Assembly: GCF_004519315.1 (NCBI RefSeq)
Contig: NZ_SOZE01000009.1
Location: 62,001 to 126,000, forward strand
Direction: 5' to 3'
DNA length: 64,000 nucleotides
DNA from: Mucilaginibacter psychrotolerans
GTDB lineage: Bacteria > Bacteroidota > Bacteroidia > Sphingobacteriales > Sphingobacteriaceae
Position 1 is the first letter of the stretch, and each line of letters starts with the position of its first letter. The position numbers were made by a program, and so were the translations under genes. Under the pieces are notes generated by a model. That model ran no database searches and was not told where the DNA came from. It saw nothing but the letters and a program-made list of their open reading frames with translations. Positions 27,764 through 36,636 of this stretch are shown here, one piece after another.

Positions 27764-28905
27764 GGCTTGCGGTATAAAAGGGTACATAAATCGTCTATCA
27801 GTCCGAATGCCCGTTGCTCATAGGCTAATTCATTCGTATAGGCGGGTTGGGCTTCATTAAAAATGGTGGTTATTTCGGGTTCCTGGTATCGGGCGCGCTC
27901 GTTAAAATCATCGTTCACCATGCTTTTCAAGCGTTCGCTCAGATTATCATTAATGCTCCCGATAAAAGAAATATATTCGTGCATCCCCACGTAATTATCT
28001 TCGTAATCCTCGACCTCGTAATCCTGTAAACTGGCATGCCTAAACAAGTTTGCATTGGGGAATTCTTGTCCTAATTTCAGGCAGGTTTGAGCGACTGCAA
28101 GGCAATCCTTTTCAAATTCACTTACGGCGTTGAAATTGGCGATAAGGCTGTCCAGACTTTGGCGAAAACCTGTTTCCATCATTTTAGCCTGTATAAAGTC
28201 ACCCTGTATTTTGGCATTTTCGAGGGCTGATTTTTCGTGTGCGTATTCATCTTCCTCGCCGTCTCCCCAATCATCGCTTATCCATTCTTCCAAGGCCTCG
28301 TAATTGCAATACATATACGTGTCCTCATCCCGGTAATAGGAAATACCCGCCTCGGCATAGAGGTAAGCGCAAACGGCGGTCAGCAGTTCGGCACAAGGTA
28401 TATGCAGTTCATTCTGCCATAACTGGTAAATTGGCATAACGGGGATATAGTACAGGCAAAACTCTTCGTCAAACGTTTCTTCTATGGTCAGGCATACCTG
28501 CTTATTCTCCTGCTCGATAATTTTTAGATGTCGGTATTTGTCTTTCACTCGGAGTTTAAGGTGCAATTCCTTTTCAGCCATTAACAAATTGTACGGGTAT
28601 GGCAGGGAACGATAATCAGTCAGTTCCAAACCATAGTGTTTTTCGAGGTAAGAACGGGATTTAAAAAAATCCCGTTCTGCGGCTGAACGATCCGGCAGGT
28701 CTTGCGCTGGTGCGTACATGGGCGTAAAGCTATGCCTTAAAAAACCATCGGTAACAGGTGGTGCGGAGCGTGGCGGGTTTTGCCTTACTTCCTGCGCATC
28801 GGGCAGCCTGTCGAGGTCTTTTGCGAAGTGTGCTAACTGCTGATGTAATTTCCATTGCTGTGGGTTTCGTTTTTGTACTGATCTGTCTGCTGTTCCTGTT
28901 TTCAT
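27760..28905 (-). CDS. PRTRC-cluster protein, F-like
   Basis: This 381-residue acidic, helical protein lies at the position of protein F in other PRTRC clusters (between C and B). The N-terminal part is basic (KRNPQQWKLHQQ), and a very acidic stretch lies near residues 205-225 (DDWGDGEEDEYAHE). No catalytic motif was recognised. Assignment is by synteny. Confidence 0.65.
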   Translation of the reverse strand: MKTGTADRSVQKRNPQQWKLHQQLAHFAKDLDRLPDAQEVRQNPPRSAPPVTDGFLRHSFTPMYAPAQDLPDRSAAERDFFKSRSYLEKHYGLELTDYRSLPYPYNLLMAEKELHLKLRVKDKYRHLKIIEQENKQVCLTIEETFDEEFCLYYIPVMPIYQLWQNELHIPCAELLTAVCAYLYAEAGISYYRDEDTYMYCNYEALEEWISDDWGDGEEDEYAHEKSALENAKIQGDFIQAKMMETGFRQSLDSLIANFNAVSEFEKDCLAVAQTCLKLGQEFPNANLFRHASLQDYEVEDYEDNYVGMHEYISFIGSINDNLSERLKSMVNDDFNERARYQEPEITTIFNEAQPAYTNELAYEQRAFGLIDDLCTLLYRKP

Positions 28906-28907
28906 CG

Positions 28908-29126
28908 TTAACCTTTCGTGCCTATGGTGGATACAAATTCGTATTCCCTAAAGTCGTCTTTGAACTCAGGCCCGACAATTTTGGCGGTGGTCAGGATGGC
29001 ATAGAGGTTAGCAAAATGGTTGCAAACCGCTTCGGGGCTAAAGTCCTCATTAGGGTCGGTCAACCGTATTTTTTGACCGTTTTCTGTATGAATAAAAACC
29101 CGTGGTAATAATTTTGTCTGTATCAT
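28908..29126 (-). CDS. PRTRC system protein C
   Basis: This 72-residue protein carries the signature of PRTRC protein C (RVFIHTENGQKIRLTDPN, then AVCNHFANLYAILTTAKIVGPEF). Protein C is the ubiquitin-like-sized partner in these clusters and could be the substrate of the ThiF protein. It ends 2 nt before the F-like gene starts. Confidence 0.82.
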   Translation of the reverse strand: MIQTKLLPRVFIHTENGQKIRLTDPNEDFSPEAVCNHFANLYAILTTAKIVGPEFKDDFREYEFVSTIGTKG

Positions 29127-29137
29127 GGCTATGGGAA

Positions 29138-29728
29138 TTAGGCGTTATAATCAATTAATACTTTCTCGTACAGGTTGGCTTGTTGGGTCAGATACTGGCG
29201 TTTCTTTTTCAATTCGTTCTCCTTATTGGGGTGGTCTTCGATGGTTGGCAGGATGGTTAAAGCTTCGGAAAACTTGAACTTTTTAATCAGTTCAGTTACC
29301 TTCTCCATCGCTTCATCGTAGGCTTTTTTCTTATCCTCTTTGCTGATTTTGGGTTCAGGCAGTTCCACATCGTCGGTTTTCTTAGTAGCTGTTGCGGTGG
29401 TTTGCGCTTTTTCCTTGTTCTTCTTATCCTGCTCCAGCTTGGAGGCGGCTTTAGCTATCTCTACACTTTTCAAATGGGCTTCCATATTGGTTTGCAGTCC
29501 TGCGCTTTTTAAGGTCGGTTCAGTTACCTTGTCAAAAAAGCCCTCGTCTAAATCCTCGGCTGTGCCGGAAAGGGTAAGCGGTACGATGAGGTTCACTGCC
29601 TTATCTCCGCAGGTGGTATTGAATAATTGAGATACAATAAAATTGCCTTTATCATCTGTGGTGATGGCCAGTTTCCAAACCCCTTGCAGGTTCAGGCTTG
29701 CTATATTTTGAAAAAAGTTCGTTGTCAT
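29138..29728 (-). CDS. PRTRC system protein E
   Basis: This is a 196-residue protein from ATG 29728 (MTTNFFQNIASLN). A longer in-frame extension overlaps the DUF932 gene and reads as non-coding. An N-terminal beta-rich domain (to about 100) is followed by a Lys/Glu-rich helical linker and a C-terminal helical part containing KEDKKKAYDEAMEKVTELIKKF, as in PRTRC protein E of Bacteroidota. Confidence 0.8.
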   Translation of the reverse strand: MTTNFFQNIASLNLQGVWKLAITTDDKGNFIVSQLFNTTCGDKAVNLIVPLTLSGTAEDLDEGFFDKVTEPTLKSAGLQTNMEAHLKSVEIAKAASKLEQDKKNKEKAQTTATATKKTDDVELPEPKISKEDKKKAYDEAMEKVTELIKKFKFSEALTILPTIEDHPNKENELKKKRQYLTQQANLYEKVLIDYNA

Positions 29729-29771
29729 GATTAATGATTTAATAAAGGGGGATTGCTCCCCTTTTGGATGA

Positions 29772-30842
29772 TTAATTGAATTGCAGGAAATTGTCGTTAA
29801 GGTGTTTGGAGAAATCGAGGCACAGGTCAAAGGCAGTTTGCGCTCTTTGTTTGGCTGTTCCCTCGGTGATGGATTTAAATTTGGCTTCACCGTCCCTGTA
29901 GTTTCGTACATTTTGAAAATAGCCAGTCACCGAATTATAAGCACCGAACAAAGTCCCCGCAGTCGTTTCCATTTGCTGTGTCGGGCTGCTCATGGCATAT
30001 TCGTAAACCTTGTCTACCATGTTGGTGTAGGTAGTTGACAGTTCATCGGTTTTACCTGCCATCAGGTTGTTTAGTACCTCTTTATTTGGCACCATAGCAA
30101 CTTGTATTAGTTTCTTCACCTCCTTATCAGTGATGCGGACGGTTGACCAATGATTGAAGATTTCCTGCATTTCGTCAGCCATTCTGTTACTGATACCCAT
30201 GAGCGTATGCGCCTGTTTCAATCGGTCGTTGGCAGATGCGGTATGACGGATTTTAATGCCGACCGAATGGTTACGCATGGCAGCGTTAAGCGTGTTGTTA
30301 CACACAATTCTTACGGGGGTAAAGGCTGCGGTAATGCTTCCAAAACCATCGTGGGAGGTGGTCAGAAAAAGATATTTTTCGATAAAATCGTCCTTGCCAA
30401 CACGGATGTAGCCCGGTAGTTTGGCGGTAATAAATATGCGTTCGCCTTTGCCTAACGCCCCTGCCGTTTCGTAAAGTATGCCCTCTCCCCCGCCGACAAT
30501 AGCATCAAAAAACTCGAATGCGTTTACATTCTGTACGACTTCATAATCTTTGCCCACTACCCCTAAAACCTGTTCGGTATCGGTGCGGATGGTTGCAAAG
30601 TAATTGGGTACTTCGATTTCTGGGATCAAAATATCCGTGTCGGGGTCGCCTGTATGATTTTCGGTATCATAGGTAAACAGGGGGCGTTTTTCTACATGGT
30701 AGTCTAAGCCTGCAAATTGTATCGCCTGTGCGCTTGTGGGATATTGGTCTACGATTTTACCTAAACCGTGCCATGCTCTTTCCTTTACGCTGAAAAAGCT
30801 GTATGAGTGAGTTGCTTCGTTGAAATTCAAGTTGTGTGCCAT
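29772..30842 (-). CDS. DUF932 phage/plasmid-like protein
   Basis: This 356-residue protein shows the DUF932 pattern (AWHGLGKIVDQYPTSAQAIQFAGLDY, then LTTSHDGFGSITAAFTPVRIVCNNTLNAA). The family is common in phages, plasmids and integrative elements and here belongs with SSB and the PRTRC proteins. Precise role unknown. Confidence 0.88.
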   Translation of the reverse strand: MAHNLNFNEATHSYSFFSVKERAWHGLGKIVDQYPTSAQAIQFAGLDYHVEKRPLFTYDTENHTGDPDTDILIPEIEVPNYFATIRTDTEQVLGVVGKDYEVVQNVNAFEFFDAIVGGGEGILYETAGALGKGERIFITAKLPGYIRVGKDDFIEKYLFLTTSHDGFGSITAAFTPVRIVCNNTLNAAMRNHSVGIKIRHTASANDRLKQAHTLMGISNRMADEMQEIFNHWSTVRITDKEVKKLIQVAMVPNKEVLNNLMAGKTDELSTTYTNMVDKVYEYAMSSPTQQMETTAGTLFGAYNSVTGYFQNVRNYRDGEAKFKSITEGTAKQRAQTAFDLCLDFSKHLNDNFLQFN

Positions 30843-30887
30843 GATGTTAAGATTTTGCTTTTAAATAAAAAATGAATGGGAACGGGA

Positions 30888-31280
30888 TTAAAATGGCAGG
30901 TCGTCGTCGTCTTGACCTGCACCTGCGGTTACCGTCTTTTTCTCCTTGCCTTCGGCAGGGTCTGCGCTTTTAGCCATCGGGCTGAATAGCTTAATGGTGT
31001 CGCAAGTGCAAATCAGCCTCGACTGTAACCCTTTGGTTTGGCTTTGATAGGCTTGCGCTTCCACCCATCCCAAAATTTCAACTACTGCGCCTTTGCTGAG
31101 GTATTCAGCAAGTCCTGTATTGCGCCAGTAGGTGCAATCAACGAATACGGCTTTTTCCTTTTTTTCGCCTGCTTTGTTTTTCCATTTTTGGTTAATGGCT
31201 ACGGTAAAATTGATAAGGGATTTGTTTGTGGCAACCGATTTAACTTCTGCGTTTCCGGTTAATCTTCCTGTGAATAACAT
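30888..31280 (-). CDS. ssb: Single-stranded DNA-binding protein
   Basis: This 130-residue protein has an OB fold in the first ~100 residues (LTGNAEVKSVATNKSLINFTVAI, VDCTYWRNTGLAEYLSKGAVVEI) and the acidic protein-interaction tail ending DDDDLPF. It is the first gene of the PRTRC run and a plasmid/element-type SSB rather than the chromosomal one, judging by context. Confidence 0.93.
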   Translation of the reverse strand: MLFTGRLTGNAEVKSVATNKSLINFTVAINQKWKNKAGEKKEKAVFVDCTYWRNTGLAEYLSKGAVVEILGWVEAQAYQSQTKGLQSRLICTCDTIKLFSPMAKSADPAEGKEKKTVTAGAGQDDDDLPF

Positions 31281-31746
31281 AATTTGATTTTTTAATGAAT
31301 AAATTTTTATTTATTGTTCTTCTTTCGCCCCCATGCCCTGATTGATTATTTTTAAAAGAAAAAGGGAAAAAAGAAAGCAATAGGAAGTGCCGGTAAACGA
31401 GGCAAAAGGAAACTGAATAATTGGAGGGGACCCTTTGGGGAGGCAGCCGTTTATGCGGTAGTCTTTTGTCAAACCAACCGTTATATCCGGCAAGATATTA
31501 GCTGCGCTTTTTACCCGTTTCGCCTAAAAATAAAATGGATTAAATAAAAAAATGCCATTGGAGCCGCAGGCGATGAGTTGTCCAATCGGTGTAATGGTTC
31601 TCCTTTCACTCATGCCCATAGCGCTTTAGCAGCAGCCTACACTTAGTATGTTGGTAATTACTATAGGGCAATGGTGCCCATCCTTTGTATTTTTACTTCG
31701 CTAATAATCCGGTTCACCCGGAATGCAGACCTAAAACAAATATTAA
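31281..31746. other. Intergenic region before the KAP NTPase gene
   Basis: This region separates the minus-strand PRTRC run and the plus-strand KAP gene, so it should hold divergent promoters. I see no -7/-33 pair that fits the consensus well. A 60-residue open frame (31311-31493, minus) has no coding look. Confidence 0.4.
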
Positions 31747-34272
31747 ATGAGCTTCATAGCGGACATCAAAAAGCGACTCCCGGCTGTACTTTGGATTTCG
31801 TGTTGTATTGGTTTTTTACTCTTTTTTATCGGCCCTATTAACGAGTTACTAAATAAACTGGTAGTCAAGCCTCTAATTTCAGCATTCACTAATTCGATCC
31901 TGAATGAGTTGGTCTTGTTGGTGCTTGCGGTGTTGGCTGGTGCCTGGCTATACTTGTTTGGTGACAAAGGATATCTGCGGCGGATAGCGATTTTCACTGC
32001 TTTTTTTTATGTATTGCAGCTAAATCAGCCACTATGGAACTTCGCACACATGCGCTTAATCCCGGGAACGCGTGAGTGGGATCTTATTGTTGCTGCATTA
32101 ATCATTCCTGCAGTCTTAACTTTTATCCCAGTAAGGAGGATTGAGATCGCCGGGGTTAACAACAACGGCTTTATTGAAGATTTGGCTATAGTCTCTGCTG
32201 ATGAGGATAGCTTTAACAGAAAGGAAGTTGCACGGGAAATTGCAGAAAGAATTGGCAGGACCGCCAATAGCAAATCATTTGCTATCGGCATTCTGGGAGA
32301 GTACGGCAGTGGGAAAACATCTTTTATCAATTTGATCAAGAGTTACATTGATCAAAAAAAATCGGAGATCGTGGATTTCAATCCATGGAGCACTGAAGGA
32401 ACGCCAAATATTCAAAAAGACTTTTTTGATCTGTTGGCCAGCAGGCTGTATACACTTAACCCACAGGTTGCTGGATTAGTCCTTGAATATTCCCGGAAAC
32501 TTAGCCGTGTAGATAGTTCAGCAGAGAAGCTCGTTCGTCAGATCGGTTTTGCCGGCCGGTTGTTCAGTATTGGGAATTATACTGATGACTATGAGCGAAT
32601 TAATCAGTTATTGGAAAAATCCGGTAAAAAAATAATCGTAACGATAGACGATCTTGACAGGCTTTACAAGGATGAAGTCATGGAAGTGATGCGATTGATT
32701 CGGAACACAGCGAACTTTACCAATATTTTTTATCTCGTTGCCTACGAAAGGAGTTATATCCAGGAGTCTATTAAATCTATGAACGCTAATGTCTCCAGCA
32801 GCTACCTGGACAAGATAATCCAGCTGGAGATACCTTTACCCAAAAGAGAAAATGAAGACCTGCTTAGGGTACTTGAAAAACTACTGGAAAGTTTTATCAC
32901 TTCCGATCATATGGAAGCGTACCGGAGCCATATCCTCGAAACAGGATTTCGCAATCAATTTAATTTTGCGTTTGAAACGATTTTCCGCCAATCGAGAGAT
33001 GTCATTAAATTCATCAATAATTTTAAGATCGCCTACCAGTTTTTAGGGAAAGAGGTCATGTTTGAGAGCCTTTTTGTATTAGAACTGCTCAAATTCCGGT
33101 TTCCATTAATTTATGACAGACTATTTGAACGACGAAACGATTTTATCAGGGATAAGCCATCCAGATCGTCGCACGAAGAATATTATGAATTGAGGACTTA
33201 CCTGGTGGAAAAAGAGGAACTGCCGATAATTGGCCGTACGCTGCGGGAAGAGCAACAATACACAGAAAGCGAGATTACCCTGATTTGCGGCCTTCTGAAT
33301 AACCTGTTTTTCAAATTCAACCGCTCAGCTAAGGCAAAAAATGCGATCATTTACCCCATGTTTTTTGAACGTTATTTCCGCTATAGATTAAGTAACCGGG
33401 ACATATCTGAAAAACTATTCCAGAATGCATGGCAGCGCGGCATTTTGGGCGTAAAAAATTTGGTGGATCAATGTGCGGAGGATAAGCTGCTAAATGAACT
33501 TTCCACGCGAATTTTTCAGGAAAAACCGAAAACAAGGATAGATTTTGAACTGAAGGTGTCATCCCTTTTTTACCTGGGAACCAGGTACGTGAGAGAAAAA
33601 GGGCGTCGCTCCTTCGACTACGAAGCGTTTACCGATCTGCTTTATAATTATGATCACCGGATTGAAAAACAATATTATAAGAAAGATGAAAGCGCCTATC
33701 GTCTTTTTGTAGAAAGCTTATTTGCAGGCGCAGAAAGTCCGTATGTATTTCCTGCCGAAGTTATTTACCACATTAAACATGATCAAAAAGAAATAGGTGT
33801 TCCGACCACGGCCCTGATAGACTTTCAAACCCACTACTTCAAAGCGCATATCGCTGAAAAGGGCTTAAGCAAGGATGGCACATGGATGTTTTGGGGTATA
33901 CGGCATGATTACACGGAACCCGCACCGGGAAAGCCGGGATATGTGACGAAACATTTCAAGTTTGAGCCGCCGGTTATTCCGGTCGTTAAAGCTGCCCTGG
34001 CGGAGCAGGACCCATTCCAATTTCTAAAGTTTGGTATTAAATACGATATGCGCGAAAAAGAATTAGTCGCCATTCATCCGGAATTGCTGACAATATTTAC
34101 TACGCCAGATGAATACAAGGAAATTATTACCGCAAACACAAAGGTTGAGCCAGCAATAAAAGCTGATTTCCTGGCATTTTTCGAGGCGTGTAAAGAAAAG
34201 GGATTCAACAATTGGGCGGATTATGAATTTAAAACGGCCTTAAAACCTGAGCGGAATGATGACGATGATTGA
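31747..34272 (+). CDS. KAP-family membrane P-loop NTPase
   Basis: This 841-residue protein has hydrophobic segments at about residues 13-30, 52-72, 77-92 and 113-128, placing the N-terminus in the membrane. The KAP domain follows with Walker A GEYGSGKTS (184-192), the FNPW motif (211-214) typical of KAP ATPases, and Walker B IVTIDDLDRL (297-306). The C-terminal ~450 residues are helical and unassigned. KAP NTPases are membrane-anchored STAND-like switches; PifA of plasmid F, which excludes phage T7, is a known member. An anti-phage or exclusion role is therefore plausible here next to an integrative-element cluster. It is monocistronic as far as visible. Confidence 0.87.
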   Translation: MSFIADIKKRLPAVLWISCCIGFLLFFIGPINELLNKLVVKPLISAFTNSILNELVLLVLAVLAGAWLYLFGDKGYLRRIAIFTAFFYVLQLNQPLWNFAHMRLIPGTREWDLIVAALIIPAVLTFIPVRRIEIAGVNNNGFIEDLAIVSADEDSFNRKEVAREIAERIGRTANSKSFAIGILGEYGSGKTSFINLIKSYIDQKKSEIVDFNPWSTEGTPNIQKDFFDLLASRLYTLNPQVAGLVLEYSRKLSRVDSSAEKLVRQIGFAGRLFSIGNYTDDYERINQLLEKSGKKIIVTIDDLDRLYKDEVMEVMRLIRNTANFTNIFYLVAYERSYIQESIKSMNANVSSSYLDKIIQLEIPLPKRENEDLLRVLEKLLESFITSDHMEAYRSHILETGFRNQFNFAFETIFRQSRDVIKFINNFKIAYQFLGKEVMFESLFVLELLKFRFPLIYDRLFERRNDFIRDKPSRSSHEEYYELRTYLVEKEELPIIGRTLREEQQYTESEITLICGLLNNLFFKFNRSAKAKNAIIYPMFFERYFRYRLSNRDISEKLFQNAWQRGILGVKNLVDQCAEDKLLNELSTRIFQEKPKTRIDFELKVSSLFYLGTRYVREKGRRSFDYEAFTDLLYNYDHRIEKQYYKKDESAYRLFVESLFAGAESPYVFPAEVIYHIKHDQKEIGVPTTALIDFQTHYFKAHIAEKGLSKDGTWMFWGIRHDYTEPAPGKPGYVTKHFKFEPPVIPVVKAALAEQDPFQFLKFGIKYDMREKELVAIHPELLTIFTTPDEYKEIITANTKVEPAIKADFLAFFEACKEKGFNNWADYEFKTALKPERNDDDD

Positions 34273-34610
34273 GTTTAATCTGGAGCGTATTAGATTGGAT
34301 TGTTGATGTCTGTAAGCTTTAGAAGGTGTTTCGAAAGTTAGCTTTTCGCATCACGGGATAGCAGCGGCATCCTGCGCAGCAGATACAGCGTATGAGCCCG
34401 GCCCGAAGGGGATGCCATAATTTCGGTATAAAAGGCATACAGGCTTGATACGACGTTTAAAGCTATAGGCATACGATCTCCTTTCTGAATCCATTTAGGC
34501 TTAAATAGAGGAATTGCCAATCGGAAAGAATTAAAGAAAGCGACAAGGGTATAGGGGTAAATTTCTGTGGTAACGACTTAAGGATTATGTTAACCTTCGG
34601 CAATGTTCAA
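34273..34610. other. Intergenic stretch without a supported gene
   Basis: The only open frame (34338-34520, minus, 60 codons) reads as a basic peptide with no recognisable features and is not supported. No terminator or promoter was convincing. Confidence 0.4.
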
Positions 34611-35138
34611 CTACTTTGTAATATACTTCGCTGCAATCAACAATAGTAAGGTACGATCTGCCTTAGCCTCGTCATAATTTTCCTGAAGTAATTGTTTGAT
34701 GTGTTTGTTCTTTAGCTTAACCGCAGCCATTTGCATTACCTGAAAGGAAGCCATTTCCACACTTTCAATATTCTGTAGGTAAAAAATGATAGACATATCG
34801 CGTAATTCGGCTTCGCCGGTTTGCTCACGGATCGCCTCAAAGGCATCGTCCACCAAACCTGTCAAACCATTTATACTGCCTTTTGATATCGGCTCATCCA
34901 GCAGTTCGTAGATCAGTTCCATTCTCGCCATTTGCTTTTCAACATCCTCAACAGTTTCACGGATGGCAAGTTGCAAATCATCAAAATAAACTTCGTCCTT
35001 TAATTGCGGCAGCCAGGTAACCAAATGCGCTTTGGCAAAATAGATCCGGTTTAGATGAGTAATGAAAAACTTTTTTAGTTTTTCGGAGCCTAATTTTATT
35101 TTTTTTGGAGATGGAGATTTATCCGGCTGTTCTGACAT
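34611..35138 (-). CDS. DUF892 (YciE/YciF-like) ferritin-fold protein
   Basis: This 175-residue protein is all-helical after a basic N-terminus. The order LKKFFITHLNRIYFAKAHLVTWLPQL ... AIRETVEDVEKQMARMELIYELL resembles the DUF892 four-helix bundle, though metal-ligand residues are less conserved than in YciF. The family is stress-induced. It is co-directional with the response regulator gene, 20 nt apart. Confidence 0.6.
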   Translation of the reverse strand: MSEQPDKSPSPKKIKLGSEKLKKFFITHLNRIYFAKAHLVTWLPQLKDEVYFDDLQLAIRETVEDVEKQMARMELIYELLDEPISKGSINGLTGLVDDAFEAIREQTGEAELRDMSIIFYLQNIESVEMASFQVMQMAAVKLKNKHIKQLLQENYDEAKADRTLLLLIAAKYITK

Positions 35139-35158
35139 TGGCTCATGCTTTTACACGG

Positions 35159-35521
35159 CTAAGATAAGAATTCTTTTACCCGCGAAAGCAATCCAAAAAT
35201 ATCAAAGGGTTTAGCAATATAAGTATCAGCGCCACAATCCTGGGCAATGATAGCCAGATCCGTCTCGGCAGATACTAACATAACCGGCAAATGCCTGGTT
35301 TCTATCTGAGATTTGATTTCTTTGCAAATTTCGGGACCATTTTTGGCGGACCCCACAATACGTACATCAAGGAGCACAATATCCGGTTGGATTACCCGGA
35401 TATGTTCAGCCGCCTCACTGGTATTTGATATAACAGTTTCATACCCATTCTCCTGGAAGATAATATTTAAGATCTCCAGGATATCCTCGTCATCGTCAAT
35501 TACCAATATCCTTTTTGCCAT
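35159..35521 (-). CDS. Stand-alone response regulator receiver
   Basis: This is a 120-residue receiver domain from ATG 35521. The acidic pocket D9-D10-D11, phospho-acceptor D52 (VLLDVRI), Ser in MLVSAET and Lys in YIAKPFD are all present. No output domain follows, so it is CheY/Spo0F-like and acts by protein contact. The kinase is not adjacent. An in-frame upstream extension lacks similarity to receivers and is excluded. Confidence 0.88.
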   Translation of the reverse strand: MAKRILVIDDDEDILEILNIIFQENGYETVISNTSEAAEHIRVIQPDIVLLDVRIVGSAKNGPEICKEIKSQIETRHLPVMLVSAETDLAIIAQDCGADTYIAKPFDIFGLLSRVKEFLS

Positions 35522-35890
35522 TTCAGTATTTCTAATGTCGTAACAAATAGCAGTCCAACTGTTAATTTTCAATCAAACGAAATTAAGGAATATTCGTTTG
35601 GGTTAAACAACTACATTGCCAATATTTTGTTTTTAAGATTCGGTACCTGAATGCTATACGCTTTGTAGTTATCAGCGGAATATTCTTCTTGATTGATTGC
35701 CCCCCCATCACTATTCAGAACAATTGGCAACCGTACAATTCCCCCACCTGCATATTAGCGCCAAAGAGTGGGGAATGCTGCCGGTCTATTCTGTACTTAA
35801 AGGCTCTAAATAACAGTTCTTCCTTATTTTAACAATTGTACAAGTTCCTTTGCGGTTAATAGCTCCATGCAAAATGGGCTTAAAGCAGGA

Positions 35891-35935
35891 CAGCTACATT
35901 CAATACTGCTGTCTAAGCAATAATGAATGTAGCTG
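35891..35935. repeat. Inverted repeat, 12-bp perfect arms
   Basis: CAGCTACATTCA (35891-35902) and TGAATGTAGCTG (35924-35935) flank 21 nt. It could be part of a structured 3' region or a regulatory RNA; no matching copy was noticed elsewhere in the window. Confidence 0.6.
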
Positions 35936-35950
35936 AACCAAACTTTAATC

Positions 35951-35991
35951 AAAACCGAGAAGATATTTATCATCTCTCTGTGAGCGGTTTT
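35951..35991 (-). terminator. Terminator-like hairpin after the porin gene
   Basis: AAAACCG (35951-35957) pairs with CGGTTTT (35985-35991), with further partial pairing inside. On the minus strand the stem is followed by a short T-run. It lies 40 nt after the stop of the 193-residue barrel gene. Confidence 0.5.
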
Positions 35992-36030
35992 TCATTCGTT
36001 ATCATAGGCAATGCCTCTTATCAACTAATA

Positions 36031-36612
36031 TTAATTCATATCCCCCTGGACCTTTTTGGCCGTTGATCTTCCAGGCAGATAGATCTGGAAGCCGAACGAA
36101 AGGTTCAGATTGCTTTGATATGATTGGCTGCCGAAACCGGCCAGACCATTATATTTTAAAAGCGTTTCCAATCCTATATTTGGCGTGATGAAATAGGCGA
36201 AGCCCGGACCGACACTTAAATTAAGTCCGTTGGTGTTTCCACCACCGTTGCTAACATTCACGCCGCCGATACCTGCCGTGACTTCAGCAAAAATGCGCCC
36301 GTGTTTAAGCACGGCTACATCTGAGCCGGTATAATATCTTCCAAGGGCGCCTACGCCATAACTGGTGGTCGTATTAGACCCCTTAGCGGTTTGGATGCCT
36401 AAGTTCACATACGCACCCAAAGCAACATTGTCCTGAATGAACCAGGCGGCTTTTGGGGTGATGTCCACACTAAATATTTTGGGGTCATTCAATCCAAGAT
36501 TGATGTTGGCGAAATTCCCGCCCACCATTACGTTCCCTTTTTGTATTTGTGCGCTGGCTAAAAATCCCGTGCTTAGAACAGCTGCAATTGTTATTACGAT
36601 TATTTTTTTCAT
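36031..36612 (-). CDS. Outer-membrane beta-barrel protein
   Basis: This 193-residue protein has a signal peptide (MKKIIVITIAAVLSTGFLASAQ) followed by alternating beta strands of a small OmpX/OmpW-like barrel (VALGAYVNLGI, GLETLLKYNGLAG, NLNLSFGFQIYLPG). It lies 24 nt downstream of the OmpA-family gene. Probably structural; no specific substrate can be inferred. Confidence 0.82.
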   Translation of the reverse strand: MKKIIVITIAAVLSTGFLASAQIQKGNVMVGGNFANINLGLNDPKIFSVDITPKAAWFIQDNVALGAYVNLGIQTAKGSNTTTSYGVGALGRYYTGSDVAVLKHGRIFAEVTAGIGGVNVSNGGGNTNGLNLSVGPGFAYFITPNIGLETLLKYNGLAGFGSQSYQSNLNLSFGFQIYLPGRSTAKKVQGDMN

Positions 36613-36636
36613 TTCAAATTTATTTAAAGTGTATTA

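Larger units (their letters stand above)
35522..36030. other. Intergenic region with two hairpins
   Basis: No gene is visible. It contains a 12-bp inverted repeat (35891-35935) and a terminator-like hairpin for the outer-membrane genes on the minus strand (35951-35991). The left part should hold the response-regulator promoter. Confidence 0.5.

Noticed and set aside
34338..34520. 60-codon minus-strand frame after the KAP gene
   Set aside because: No recognisable feature, no neighbouring operon and no initiation signal.
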